Below, piece by piece: positions 1 through 9,725 of a stretch of 64,000 nucleotides of DNA; position 1 is the first letter of the stretch; each line of letters opens with the position of its first letter. The DNA lies in assembly GCF_001685025.1 (NCBI RefSeq), contig NZ_MAYU01000001.1, positions 501,970-565,969 on the forward strand, in the 5' to 3' direction. The position numbers and the translations under genes were made by a program. The notes beneath the pieces were generated by a model, which was given only the letters and a program-made list of their open reading frames with translations, did not search any database and was not told where the DNA came from. Source of the DNA: Bacillus sp. FJAT-27225. Its GTDB lineage: Bacteria; Bacillota; Bacilli; Bacillales; Cytobacillaceae.

Positions 1-112
1 CAAACGCCTTTCGCATCCATCCGTTACATGCCTCTGCAACACAAGAATAAATTTCTGTAGCGATGAACGGTTCCACTTCTTTTTCGAGCGGAAGTTTTTT
101 TCCAAAAAACAT
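1..112 (-). CDS. YdjO-like cold-inducible small protein, 3' part cut by window edge
   Basis: Reading leftward from an ATG at 112, the visible 37 residues begin MFFGKKLPLEKEVEP and contain IYSCVAEACNGWMRKAF. This C-x4-C followed by GWMR is the first half of the small zinc-ribbon fold of the YdjO family. The same window carries a complete member at 31520-31723 with C-x4-C, AWIRDNF and a second C-x2-C pair. The start at 112 is preferred over the in-frame ATG at 118 because the GGGAGG sequence abuts 118 and leaves six bases to 112. The second cysteine pair would lie outside the window. The role of the family beyond cold induction is not known to me. Confidence 0.6.
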   Translation of the reverse strand, partial: MFFGKKLPLEKEVEPFIATEIYSCVAEACNGWMRKAF

Positions 113-287
113 AAACATCCTCCCTTTCCGTTTTTCGAACTTCTTATTAGCTAGTATGCTCTATCCGAATGGAATTATTGTTAAATTCCCCATCTTGGCC
201 AAATCTTTCGTTTTATTGTAAAAAAGCGCGGCTTTTATTTCTTTTGTTTATTATAAAATTGATAATGAATAATAAAATGGAAACAGG

Positions 288-998
288 GTGATACACTTGG
301 AAAATTTCACTAAAAATCCCTCTCTTTCATATGAAATGAAGGAACTCGTACGCTCTGCTTCCAGGACTTTTGAATGCAAAAAAGGGACATATTTGTTTCG
401 GGAAGGACAGGATGCACACGAGGTGTATATTATTCTTTCCGGAAAAATCCAAATATCGAAAATGAATGCGGAAGGACAGGAGCTTGTTCTCCGGCTGGCC
501 AGCCTTAATGATATTGTCGGCGAGCTAACCCTTTTTACACAGGAACCAAAATACATTTTCAATGCCAAGGCCATAGGAGATGCTACAATAGCAGCCCTTA
601 CGATTGACGGGCTTGAGGCTGCTCTTTTCAATAATAGTAAACTCGCTTATGAGTTTCTTGCTTGGATGAATGACCATATGAGGAAGACGATGACCAAATT
701 CAAGGATCTCGTTTTATATGGAAAAAAAGGGGCATTATATTCCACATTAATCCGAATGAGCAACAGTTATGGTGTGAAAGAAGCAGATGGAATCCATATC
801 ATGGTTCCCCTCACCACCCAGGATCTTGCCAATTTTTGCGGTACAGCTCGAGAAATTGTAAGCAGGCACCTGTCGGAACTTAAAGGAAACAAAATAATCA
901 GTATGAACTCCAAGAAAATAATAATCCATGATATTCACTATCTTAAACAGGAAAATCATTGTGAAAACTGCCCAATCGAATATTGCAATGTAGATTAA
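288..998 (+). CDS. fnr: Fnr, oxygen-sensing Crp-family transcription activator
   Basis: This is a cytoplasmic regulator that activates anaerobic genes when its 4Fe-4S cluster is intact. The 236-residue product has an N-terminal cyclic-nucleotide-like barrel (about residues 25-110), a long dimer helix, and a C-terminal helix-turn-helix (about 175-220). The Bacillus-type cluster site is at the extreme C terminus: C225-x2-C228-x4-C233 in CENCPIEYCNVD, with D140 in the KDLVLYGKKG stretch matching the fourth, aspartate ligand known for B. subtilis Fnr. Length matches the family. The start is GTG at 288; a TTG at 297, better spaced from AGGGTGA, is an alternative. A likely target, pflBA, lies 9 kb downstream with a matching operator. 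A rho-independent terminator follows immediately. Confidence 0.93.
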   Translation: MIHLENFTKNPSLSYEMKELVRSASRTFECKKGTYLFREGQDAHEVYIILSGKIQISKMNAEGQELVLRLASLNDIVGELTLFTQEPKYIFNAKAIGDATIAALTIDGLEAALFNNSKLAYEFLAWMNDHMRKTMTKFKDLVLYGKKGALYSTLIRMSNSYGVKEADGIHIMVPLTTQDLANFCGTAREIVSRHLSELKGNKIISMNSKKIIIHDIHYLKQENHCENCPIEYCNVD

Positions 999-1011
999 GC
1001 GCATAGTAAAA

Positions 1012-1046
1012 GCGGATACCCAAAAAACTCGGGTATCCGCTTTCTT
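1012..1046 (+). terminator. Rho-independent terminator of fnr
   Basis: A perfect 10-bp stem (GCGGATACCC and GGGTATCCGC, loop AAAAAACTC) is followed by TTTCTT, 13 bases after the fnr stop codon. Confidence 0.85.
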
Positions 1047-1053
1047 AAAATAT

Positions 1054-1188
1054 CTAGTTAACAGACGAAGGAGTATTATTCAGATGCTGCAAATTGGAAA
1101 GATAATCAGCTTTGGGTTTCGTAATGCTCGCATTGATTCCCGATTCCTTCAGCTTATTGACCAGCTCTGCAATTTTTTGTTTAGCCAT
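1054..1188 (-). CDS. Small 44-residue protein, function unknown
   Basis: An ATG at 1188 opens a 44-residue reading frame starting MAKQKIAELVNKLKESGI and ending PSSVN. AAGGTGA sits five bases upstream of the start, a good ribosome-binding site. The first 18 residues could form an amphipathic Lys/Leu-rich helix; no signal peptide or cysteine is present. It faces fnr tail to tail, with the fnr terminator between them. I do not recognise a family. Support is the ribosome-binding site and the helix-like composition. Confidence 0.55.
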   Translation of the reverse strand: MAKQKIAELVNKLKESGINASITKPKADYLSNLQHLNNTPSSVN

Positions 1189-1290
1189 ATGGTTCACCTT
1201 CTCTTCTAGGCATTTCCTAACCCAATTCTACAACAAAAATATGAAGAAAGTGTGAAAAAATTGTAATTTTCTCCGAAAAATTTTAAATAA

Positions 1291-1551
1291 AGTGAAACTT
1301 CAATCAGTGGGGGTTTTCCTTCATCCCCCGATGATTATTAGCCCCATTCGACTGCCGCTAATTCGCCAAAGAGCGCGGCAGCTAAGCAGCACTACGAATC
1401 CGATTGTTTCAACTATGCCGCTAAAGTTCCTTGCTTCAAGTTTCACTGTATCTCATCAATCGGGCTTTTATGGGAAGTTGATCCCCACCTATCTGCTTAA
1501 TATACTTGGAATCTTGAGGTGAGGGTCTTACTGCCCGTTAATACGGGATAA
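1291..1551 (+). repeat. Copy A of a two-copy structured intergenic repeat, possibly an RNA
   Basis: This stretch aligns over more than 220 bases with the complement of 59178-59415. Shared blocks include GCCGCTAATTCGCC, AGTTTCACTGTATCTCA, AATCGGGCTTTTA and a 3' hairpin CCCGT-TAAT-ACGGG. An internal stem pairs AGCAGCA (1385-1391) with TGCCGCT (1416-1422). The 5' end adds a hairpin AATCA(G)TGGGGG / CCCCC(G)ATGATT absent from copy B. A 76-codon open frame crosses it but has no ribosome-binding site. It lies between the small gene at 1054 and the ABC-F gene. It explains the otherwise gene-free 1190-1690 interval. Confidence 0.65.
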
Positions 1552-1667
1552 ATATAAAAATCAAATTTTATCTTTCTGCCTTCCTTTTTACCCTTTGGTA
1601 GGTTGCGAAAAACCACTGGAAACAGATAAATTAGCTTGGAACAAGTAAACATGGTATAATTTCTTAG

Positions 1668-3308
<1,641 letters not shown>

Positions 3309-3313
3309 AAAAA

Positions 3314-3344
3314 CACAGGGGCAGTGAGCCCCTGTGTTTTTTTT
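3314..3344 (+). terminator. Terminator of the ABC-F gene
   Basis: The stem CACAGGGGC / GCCCCTGTG with loop AGTGA is followed by eight T residues. Confidence 0.92.
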
Positions 3345-3351
3345 ATGATGG

Positions 3352-3483
3352 TTAATGCCGTTTTTGTTTATTTCTTGAGGATGGGGCTTTCATCTTCCCT
3401 GTTTCCTGGTTTGTTGTACCCTGCCCCTCAACTTGAGATGAATTCAGGCCAATTGTTGAAGGATCATGTTTTCGTTTTCCCAT
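3352..3483 (-). CDS. Small basic protein, YuzL-like
   Basis: An ATG at 3483, nine bases after GGAGG, opens 43 codons beginning MGKRKHDPSTIGLNSSQ and ending RNKQKRH. Basic ends, no hydrophobic stretch and the VEGQGTTNQETG core resemble the YuzL family of very small Bacillus proteins, which are grouped with minor spore proteins. That assignment rests on a remembered pattern and is tentative. An upstream in-frame ATG at 3531 has no ribosome-binding site and is rejected. The gene faces the ABC-F gene; the ABC-F terminator stem may serve both. Confidence 0.55.
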   Translation of the reverse strand: MGKRKHDPSTIGLNSSQVEGQGTTNQETGKMKAPSSRNKQKRH

Positions 3484-3588
3484 CGCAATCCACCTCCTGA
3501 CCTTAGCGTCCTCCTTATAAGCTAACTTATTCAATGAGGAATAAATTCATTTTCCCTAGGCATGATAAACAACAGGAGGTGTAGCTTA

Positions 3589-3831
3589 ATGGCAAAAGTA
3601 GGGGTTGAACAATCACTAACCAATGTACAGCAGGCACTAAGAGAACGCGGATATGACGTAGTTGAATTAAAACAGGAATCCGATGCAGCAGATTGTGCTT
3701 GCTGCGTTATTACCGGCTTGGATTCAAATGTGATGGGCATGCAGGATACAGTGACAAAGGCTTCTGTTATTGAAGCAAACGGCCTATCTGCTGATGAAGT
3801 TTGCTCGCTAGTCGAAAATCGCCTGTCCTAA
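3589..3831 (+). CDS. ykuS: UPF0180 family protein YkuS
   Basis: The 80-residue product starts [17 protein letters not shown] and contains the family's cysteine cluster [11 protein letters not shown] at about 47-57, followed by NVMGMQDT. It matches YkuS of B. subtilis in length and order of motifs. The biochemical role is unknown. The ATG at 3589 is eight bases after AGGAGGTG; an earlier in-frame start at 3562 lacks a site. The gene is alone on its strand, with a terminator directly after the stop. Confidence 0.85.
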   Translation: MAKVGVEQSLTNVQQALRERGYDVVELKQESDAADCACCVITGLDSNVMGMQDTVTKASVIEANGLSADEVCSLVENRLS

Positions 3832-3844
3832 TTAATCTCCAAAC

Positions 3845-3875
3845 GTCCAGAGATTACTCTCTGGACTTTTCTTTT
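3845..3875 (+). terminator. Terminator of ykuS
   Basis: The perfect stem GTCCAGAGA / TCTCTGGAC with loop TTAC is followed by TTTTCTTTT. Confidence 0.9.
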
Positions 3876-3886
3876 GTTCTCTTCCC

Positions 3887-4041
3887 AAAGGTAAAGTGTA
3901 GCCATTAGGACCTATGGCATCGTTCTAGATCTTTTCTAAAGGCGAAATGTAACCAATAACCTCTATTGGACACGTTTTGAGGTCTTTCACAGGTAAAAAT
4001 GTAACCAACAAGCTTTGCTAGCCAAATGTGCTTTATCAGCA
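3887..4041. repeat. Three degenerate tandem units of about 52 bp
   Basis: Units start near 3887 (AAAGGTAAAGTGTAGCCA), 3938 (AAAGGCGAAATGTAACCA) and 3991 (AGGTAAAAATGTAACCA). The unit starts are 51 and 53 bp apart and each carries a short inverted repeat. No gene is visible between 3876 and 4185. Confidence 0.5.
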
Positions 4042-4185
4042 ACCGTTCTACTTGAAACAACACATCCCTTTTCCCTGTACCCCTATCTCTCACCGATACA
4101 ACCCAAGACTCTTTTTTTGAATGCATTCTTCCCTATTTGGCACACTAAAATTTAATACGATTTCTTTAAGCGGGGGATTTCAGGC

Positions 4186-4890
4186 GTGGAAGCATCATTC
4201 TCTTCTATATCAAGGACCGCTCTGTCATTTATTCTTTTATTGATTATTTCTTACTTCTTTGGAAGGCAAATAAATTCTCACAGGAATCATTTTAATATGG
4301 CAATGGCGATAACAATTGGGTCGCTGGTTGCAAATATGGGATTTAATATTAATTTAAAATTTGTGCCTATGATTTGGTCATTCATTACAATGGTTTTCAT
4401 TTATTATGTAGCCGCAAATATGAGTTTCCGGGTACGTATTTTGGAGAAATGGCTTTCAGGTTCGCCAACTGTGCTAATTAAAAATGGGCACATCCAATCC
4501 GATAACCTGGTTTCGGCCAAATATACGAAATCAACGTTGGAGCAACAGCTTCGCGAAAAAGATATTTTCTCAATTACTGATGTTAAACTGGCCCTGCTCG
4601 AACCAAGCGGAAAGCTTTCGGTTCAAAAAAAAGACCCCCAAAAAGGGGGGGATTTCTACGTTCAACTACCTACTGATTATTTGAATGGTTTGATGGTGCC
4701 AGCTGAAATTATTATAGATGGACAAACAACTTTTACCGCTAGGCCCGAATTATATTCATGGCTGGAAGGTTATTTATACAGCCTTGGCCATAATATCGAC
4801 AACGTGGCTTATGCAGTTGTATCATCACAAGGATTTGTTTTAGGTGTTACCGAGAAAACCACTAAGTCAGCCTCTGCTTCAAGCCAGTGA
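4186..4890 (+). CDS. DUF421 (YetF/YrbG-type) membrane protein
   Basis: The 234-residue protein has three hydrophobic segments near the N terminus (about 11-26, 37-53, 60-77), then a soluble domain. That domain opens with PTVLIKNGHIQSDNL and continues LRE(K)DIFSITDVKLALLEPSGKLSV, the characteristic order of DUF421 proteins. Function is unknown; the family is often found in spore-formers. The start is GTG at 4186 with a GGGGGAT-like site upstream. The gene runs toward hutG and the two coding regions overlap by 29 bp tail to tail, so neither can have a private terminator between them. Confidence 0.82.
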   Translation: MEASFSSISRTALSFILLLIISYFFGRQINSHRNHFNMAMAITIGSLVANMGFNINLKFVPMIWSFITMVFIYYVAANMSFRVRILEKWLSGSPTVLIKNGHIQSDNLVSAKYTKSTLEQQLREKDIFSITDVKLALLEPSGKLSVQKKDPQKGGDFYVQLPTDYLNGLMVPAEIIIDGQTTFTARPELYSWLEGYLYSLGHNIDNVAYAVVSSQGFVLGVTEKTTKSASASSQ

Positions 4891-5845
4891 GAAAGCTCAA
4901 GAACGTATACACACCTGTTTTTACCGTAGCCTGGGCAAGAGTATCCTTCGTTGGATCGAGGCAGACAATATCCATTGCCATTACTTTAGACGCCAAGGCA
5001 GCCTCATGGACAGCCTCGAATAATTCAAAGGACATCATCCCGCCGGGCGTTGAGGCCGGAACTCCCTGGGCATAAGCAATATCAAGCACGTCCATGTCTA
5101 CGGTCACATAGATGATATCAACCTTGGATGATAGTTCCTTAATAGCCCGGCGTACTGTTTCCACAACACCTGTTTCCCTGGCCTTACGCATGGAAATCAT
5201 ATTGACTTTATGTTCATTTGCGTAGGCAAGAAGCGACTGTCCGTTAAAGAAACCGTGAAGGCCGATATTGTAGACGTTTTCTCCTTTAACAACGTTATTT
5301 TCAATCAAATATCTGATTGGTGTTCCATTTGTCGGTCCGTGCTCGGAAAGATCCCGAAGATCAAGATGCGTATCAAATTGAAGAATCCCGATTTCTTTTT
5401 CTTCGTGGACTTCTTTCAAACCGGAAATGAGCATCGCTGTAACAGAGTGGTCGCCGCCAATTGAAATCGGGAACGATTCCGGGAACTGTCCTTGAACCGC
5501 TTTTATCGCATTTCTAATGTTCTGATGCGATATTCCAATATCGGTAAAATGCATGTTTACATTTCCAAGGTCAAGGATCCTCAAATCGTTTAATTCAACC
5601 CCATAATCAAGATTGTAAGTAGAAAACCCACCCCACGCCTTTCTGAAAGCATCCGGAAACTCGGATGCTCCTGATACGGAAATCGATGACCTTGACAGTG
5701 GAACACCAAGCATCACTACATCCGATTTTTCAGGCTGGCTGTCTCCCTCCTGCCGCTGGCTAATCCAATCCTTCAACTTTGGGTCATTCGCTGACTTATC
5801 CTGATTCCAGTAAAAAGAGCACGTGGAGACAAATTTACTTAACAT
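4862..5845 (-). CDS. hutG: Formimidoylglutamase
   Basis: This ureohydrolase cleaves N-formimidoyl-L-glutamate to glutamate and formamide, the last step of the four-step histidine pathway. Manganese-binding motifs are in place: GGDHS (130-134), FDTHLD (157-162; FDTH replaces the commoner FDAH), and DMDVLD about 90 residues later. Length 327 is normal. The gene is last in hutUIG and overlaps hutI by 7 bp, so translation is probably coupled. Its 3' end overlaps the convergent DUF421 gene by 29 bp. Arginase and agmatinase share the fold, but the position after hutI settles the assignment. Confidence 0.93.
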   Translation of the reverse strand: MLSKFVSTCSFYWNQDKSANDPKLKDWISQRQEGDSQPEKSDVVMLGVPLSRSSISVSGASEFPDAFRKAWGGFSTYNLDYGVELNDLRILDLGNVNMHFTDIGISHQNIRNAIKAVQGQFPESFPISIGGDHSVTAMLISGLKEVHEEKEIGILQFDTHLDLRDLSEHGPTNGTPIRYLIENNVVKGENVYNIGLHGFFNGQSLLAYANEHKVNMISMRKARETGVVETVRRAIKELSSKVDIIYVTVDMDVLDIAYAQGVPASTPGGMMSFELFEAVHEAALASKVMAMDIVCLDPTKDTLAQATVKTGVYTFLSFLTGLKQRLT

Positions 5846-7116
5846 AGGGCTCCACCTCTGACAACAAGCCGGCCTTTTTTTATAACCGTATGGGTATGGT
5901 TCATCCCATAATGATAAAAAAGCTGCTTGTAATTTGGCACATCCGCGATTAAAACATCTGCCTGCTTTCCTTTTTCAATGCTGCCAATTTTATCTGCCCT
6001 GCGTATTGCGTGAGCGGCATTAATGGTTGCAGCCACAATGGCCTCCTCCGGCATCATTCTCATTTTCAGACAAGCAAGATTCATGATTAGCGGCATTGAA
6101 ACCGTTGGGGAAGAGCCAGGATTGAAATCGGTTGATAAAGCAACAGCCATTCCCGCATCAATCATTTTCCTTCCATTGGCACTCTCCGCCATTAGGAAAA
6201 AGGCTGTCCCTGGCAAAAGCACCCCAATTACCCCTTCCTCCGCCATTCGTTTAATTCCATAACTGGATGCTTTCAGCAAATGGTCCGCTGAGATTGCCCC
6301 TACATCCGCTGCAAGTTCAGCGCCGCCATACGGTTCTATTTCATCAGCATGGATTTTTGGAATTAAGCCATATTTTTTGCCGGCCTCAAGCAGTCTCTGG
6401 GATTGCCCCGGAGTAAAGACACCCCGCTCACAAAATACATCATTAAATTCAGCTAATTTCTCTTCTGCAACACGCGGGAGCATTTCATTAATAATAAGGG
6501 AAATAAACTCGTCTGGATTATTTTTGTACTCTGCCGGAACAGCATGGGCTGCCATGAACGTACTAACCACATCTACTGAATGATCTTCATCTAACCTTTT
6601 TGCCGCCTTCAACTGTTTGTATTCAGTCTCCCAATCGAGGCCATAACCGCTTTTGGCTTCTACGGTCGTGACACCGTGTTTAAGAAATAAGTTAAGCTTC
6701 TCCCATCCTTCACGGAAAAGCTGCTCAGAAGTTGCGGCCCTTGTTCTGCTTGTAGTTGCATGGATTCCTCCGCCCGCCTCCATGATTTCCATATACGTCG
6801 CCCCGTCAAGCCTCATTCGAAATTCGTCTTCTCTTGTTCCAGCATGGACAAGATGGGTATGCGGATCAACAAGGCCCGGAAGAACAATCATTCCACTAGC
6901 ATCAATTTCATCCCTGTCAGGATAAGAGTTGGCGAGGGCCTCAACCTCATGCCCGGCTCCGACTGCCTCAATTCTGCCTTCACGAATGAACAATGCCCCA
7001 TTCTCAAGTACAGAAAGCTTCCCCATTTGCGAACCCTTAGCAGGCTGCCCAGAAAACCCTTTTACTGTAATAATTTGTTCAGCATTTTTAATCAGGATTG
7101 GTTTTACTGAAGTCAT
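5839..7116 (-). CDS. hutI: Imidazolonepropionase
   Basis: This metal-dependent amidohydrolase opens the ring of 4-imidazolone-5-propionate to give N-formimidoylglutamate. The 425-residue product shows the amidohydrolase signature [14 protein letters not shown] (HTH at 86-88), the [15 protein letters not shown] block, the HADE motif and the late STDFNPGS with the catalytic aspartate. The ATG at 7116 follows GGAGGAAAAG. It overlaps hutU by 4 bp (ATGA) and hutG by 7 bp, so the three genes form one transcript. Confidence 0.96.
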   Translation of the reverse strand: MTSVKPILIKNAEQIITVKGFSGQPAKGSQMGKLSVLENGALFIREGRIEAVGAGHEVEALANSYPDRDEIDASGMIVLPGLVDPHTHLVHAGTREDEFRMRLDGATYMEIMEAGGGIHATTSRTRAATSEQLFREGWEKLNLFLKHGVTTVEAKSGYGLDWETEYKQLKAAKRLDEDHSVDVVSTFMAAHAVPAEYKNNPDEFISLIINEMLPRVAEEKLAEFNDVFCERGVFTPGQSQRLLEAGKKYGLIPKIHADEIEPYGGAELAADVGAISADHLLKASSYGIKRMAEEGVIGVLLPGTAFFLMAESANGRKMIDAGMAVALSTDFNPGSSPTVSMPLIMNLACLKMRMMPEEAIVAATINAAHAIRRADKIGSIEKGKQADVLIADVPNYKQLFYHYGMNHTHTVIKKGRLVVRGGALC

Positions 7117-8807
7117 GAATCTTTTCCTCCGGTGCTTTTTAACATTGGAATATCAATTTCATTTTTCCTGGCTGCCTCCACTGCCTTGCTATATCCTGCA
7201 TCCGCATGGCGGACGATTCCCATCCCGGGATCAGAGGTCAATACGCGCTCCAGCCTTTTTTCCGCCTCGTGGGTCCCATCAGCTACAATAACCATGCCGG
7301 CATGCAGCGAATAGCCCATTCCGACTCCGCCTCCGTGGTGGACGGACACCCAGCTGGCTCCGCCAACAGCATTGATCATCGCATTCAGAATCGGCCAGTC
7401 AGCAACCGCATCGCTTCCGTCCAGCATACTTTCCGTTTCCCTGTTTGGGGATGCAACAGAACCGGAATCAAGATGGTCACGGCCAATCACAATTGGAGCT
7501 GAAAGCTCGCCGCTTGCCACCATATCATTAATGATTTTGCCAAATCGGGCCCTTTCGCCATATCCGAGCCAGCAAATCCTGGAAGGAAGCCCCTGGAATT
7601 GAATCTTTTCCCGGGCCATCCTGATCCAGTTGCATAAATGCTCATTATCGGCAAATTCCTTTAGGATGACCTCGTCGGTTTTATAAATATCATTGGGGTC
7701 TCCAGAAAGCGCCACCCAGCGGAATGGGCCTTTCCCCTCGCAAAAGAGCGGCCGGATATAAGCCGGAACAAAGCCTGGAAAATCAAAAGCATTTTCAACT
7801 CCGTTATCCTTGGCTACCTGCCTTATGTTGTTGCCATAGTCAAAGGTAATTGCGCCTTTTTCCTGCATGGAAAGCATTGCTTTTACATGGATAGCCATGC
7901 TTTCACACGATTTTTCCACATAAACACCGGGGTTGTTTTTCCTTAGCTCGGCAGCTTCTGTAAGAGAATGACCCATAGGTATGTATCCGTTTAGAGGGTC
8001 GTGGGCGGATGTTTGATCTGTAAGAACGTCCGGAATGAACCCAATTCTTATCATTTCCGGTAAAAGCCCCGCCGCATTTCCTTCAAGTCCGATCGACAAG
8101 GCTCTCCCTTCTGCTTTCGCTTGTTTGGCTATAGCAATGGCATCTTCAAGTGAATCCGCTATAATATCAAGATACTTTGTATCTATTCTTCGTTCGATAT
8201 GATGCCTGTCAACATCGATGGCAATGCAGACTCCCCCATTCATTGTTACAGCCAGGGGCTGTGCGCCTCCCATTCCTCCAAGTCCTGCAGTAAGCGTAAT
8301 GGTATGCCTTAAGCTTCCGGAAAAATGCTGCCTTGCAAGCTCCGCGAAGGTTTCGTATGTCCCTTGCACGATACCCTGGCTCCCTATGTAAATCCAGCTT
8401 CCAGCTGTCATTTGGCCGTACATCATCAGCCCCTTCTTGTCCAGTTCATGGAAAGTATCCCAATTTGCCCAGGCCGGAACAAGATTCGAGTTGGCAATTA
8501 ATACCCTCGGAGCATCATGATGAGACTTGAAAATAGCAACCGGTTTTCCCGATTGGATAAGGAGTGTTTCATCATTTTCGAGTCTTTCCAAGCATTTTGT
8601 AATGGCTTCAAAGCAGTCCCAGTTCCTGGCTGCTTTCCCTATCCCGCCATAAACAACAAGTTCAGCAGGATTCTCCGCGACGTCTTCATCGAGATTATTC
8701 ATAAGCATTCGAAGTGCCGCCTCCTGAACCCACCCCTTCGTATGAAGTTCAGTTCCCCTATACCGTTTAACCAGTTTTGTATCCGCTTTCAAAATTACCA
8801 TCCCCAT
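7113..8807 (-). CDS. hutU: Urocanate hydratase
   Basis: The NAD-dependent enzyme hydrates urocanate to imidazolonepropionate. The product of up to 564 residues has [12 protein letters not shown] near the N terminus, the nucleotide-binding [16 protein letters not shown], and the active-site cysteine in [12 protein letters not shown]. It is first in the operon. The start is uncertain: ATG 8807 lies in GGGATGGGGATGG with its Shine-Dalgarno 22 bases away, while a TTG at 8792 is five bases after GGGGATGG and gives an N terminus closer to B. subtilis HutU. No hutH (histidase) or hutP precedes it here, so the urocanate-forming step must be encoded elsewhere. Confidence 0.95.
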   Translation of the reverse strand: MGMVILKADTKLVKRYRGTELHTKGWVQEAALRMLMNNLDEDVAENPAELVVYGGIGKAARNWDCFEAITKCLERLENDETLLIQSGKPVAIFKSHHDAPRVLIANSNLVPAWANWDTFHELDKKGLMMYGQMTAGSWIYIGSQGIVQGTYETFAELARQHFSGSLRHTITLTAGLGGMGGAQPLAVTMNGGVCIAIDVDRHHIERRIDTKYLDIIADSLEDAIAIAKQAKAEGRALSIGLEGNAAGLLPEMIRIGFIPDVLTDQTSAHDPLNGYIPMGHSLTEAAELRKNNPGVYVEKSCESMAIHVKAMLSMQEKGAITFDYGNNIRQVAKDNGVENAFDFPGFVPAYIRPLFCEGKGPFRWVALSGDPNDIYKTDEVILKEFADNEHLCNWIRMAREKIQFQGLPSRICWLGYGERARFGKIINDMVASGELSAPIVIGRDHLDSGSVASPNRETESMLDGSDAVADWPILNAMINAVGGASWVSVHHGGGVGMGYSLHAGMVIVADGTHEAEKRLERVLTSDPGMGIVRHADAGYSKAVEAARKNEIDIPMLKSTGGKDS

Positions 8808-8924
8808 CCCGTATTTGGTTTACAGTCTTCCTCTATAATTATAATGGAACTTTCTGAAAAAAAAGACAAGTTTCCTCCCATGGGCTGCATAAATTATAAA
8901 AGGACAAACTATAGGAGGGAAAGT

Positions 8925-9371
8925 ATGCAATTTTGGACAATTAGGAAGAATACAATCATTTTTATTCTGGTAGCTGGTTTGGCTTTGGTTTCAGCAGCGT
9001 CCTGGTGGTTGTTAAAAGCGGGAGATACAGTTGTCATTAACCAGCAGACAGGAATAAGGGAAATCCATATGGTTACGGGAGAATTCGCTTCCACTATGAA
9101 GAATGGCAAAAAGATTGAAGCCTACCGCTGGGATCCGGGAACGATTTTCATAGAAAAAGGTGAGAAAGTTCGCCTCGTCATTTATGGGGTTAACGGACAA
9201 GAGCATCCTTTTCGAATAGAAAATACAACGATTAAAGGAACTGTAAAAAAGGGCGAAGAGACTGCTGTAGATGTTTCTTTTGATAAAGAAGGTGTTTACA
9301 GGCTTATTTGCGAGGTTCATCCTACTAAAGAACAAAACGGGCCAATGATCGCATACCTTGTTGTTGACTAG
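8925..9371 (+). CDS. Membrane-anchored cupredoxin-domain protein
   Basis: The 148-residue protein has an N-terminal uncleaved anchor or signal (about residues 8-28, rich in Ile/Leu/Val/Ala). It is followed by a single beta-barrel with apparent type 1 copper ligands: His in QEHPFRI, then Cys, His and Met in CEVHPTKEQNGPM. The most likely role is electron transfer or copper handling on the outer face of the membrane; the partner is unknown. ATG 8925 follows TAGGAGGGAAAGT. The longer open frame reaching back to 8517 is the shadow of hutU. It is divergent from hutU and 350 bp upstream of pflB. Confidence 0.78.
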   Translation: MQFWTIRKNTIIFILVAGLALVSAASWWLLKAGDTVVINQQTGIREIHMVTGEFASTMKNGKKIEAYRWDPGTIFIEKGEKVRLVIYGVNGQEHPFRIENTTIKGTVKKGEETAVDVSFDKEGVYRLICEVHPTKEQNGPMIAYLVVD

Positions 9372-9387
9372 CTATAGGCAATCCATA

Positions 9388-9427
9388 ACAAACAGCTGTG
9401 TGCCAAAAGGTACACAGCTGTTTGTTG
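9388..9427 (+). terminator. Long inverted repeat after the cupredoxin gene
   Basis: ACAAACAGCTGTG and its mirror CACAGCTGTTTGT flank an 11-base loop. Only short T tracts follow, so termination is likely but not certain. Confidence 0.6.
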
Positions 9428-9632
9428 TCATCTTCTATTGCATACTGTTATCACTATGAAAAAAGTAAAAACCTTGATAATATTGGTATTTTCTTATATA
9501 ACAGTTTTCATTTCCAAGCAAATCATTATAGTACAGATTAATATTTTTTGAATTTTCTTAACACAATTAAAAAATACAATTCATCCTAAAAACCCTTAAA
9601 TTCTAATAAGTTAACAAAATCGCCTTAATTAA

Positions 9633-9682
9633 AGTGATTTTTGTCACTGGCTGCCTGTTATACTCGGAGTATGATATACAGA
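9633..9682 (+). promoter_or_regulatory. FNR box and promoter of pflBA
   Basis: AGTGA-TTTTTG-TCACT (9633-9648) is a symmetric match to the Bacillus FNR operator TGTGA-N6-TCACA with one mismatch per half. A -10 hexamer TATGAT lies at 9670-9675, placing transcription start near 9682 and the operator centre at about -41.5, the classic class II activator position. No good -35 hexamer is visible, as expected for an activator-dependent promoter. The rest of 9428-9725 is AT-rich with no gene. Confidence 0.8.
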
Positions 9683-9725
9683 GGAAACAGTTTAACTGTA
9701 TAAAATATTCGATGAGGTGACCAAA

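Noticed and set aside
1292..1522. 76-codon open frame as a protein gene
   Set aside because: No ribosome-binding site; the same text appears at 59168-59398 in a repeat with RNA-like pairing changes.
8517..8924. Upstream extension of the cupredoxin gene
   Set aside because: It is antisense to hutU; ATG 8925 has AGGAGGG and is followed directly by a signal-anchor.
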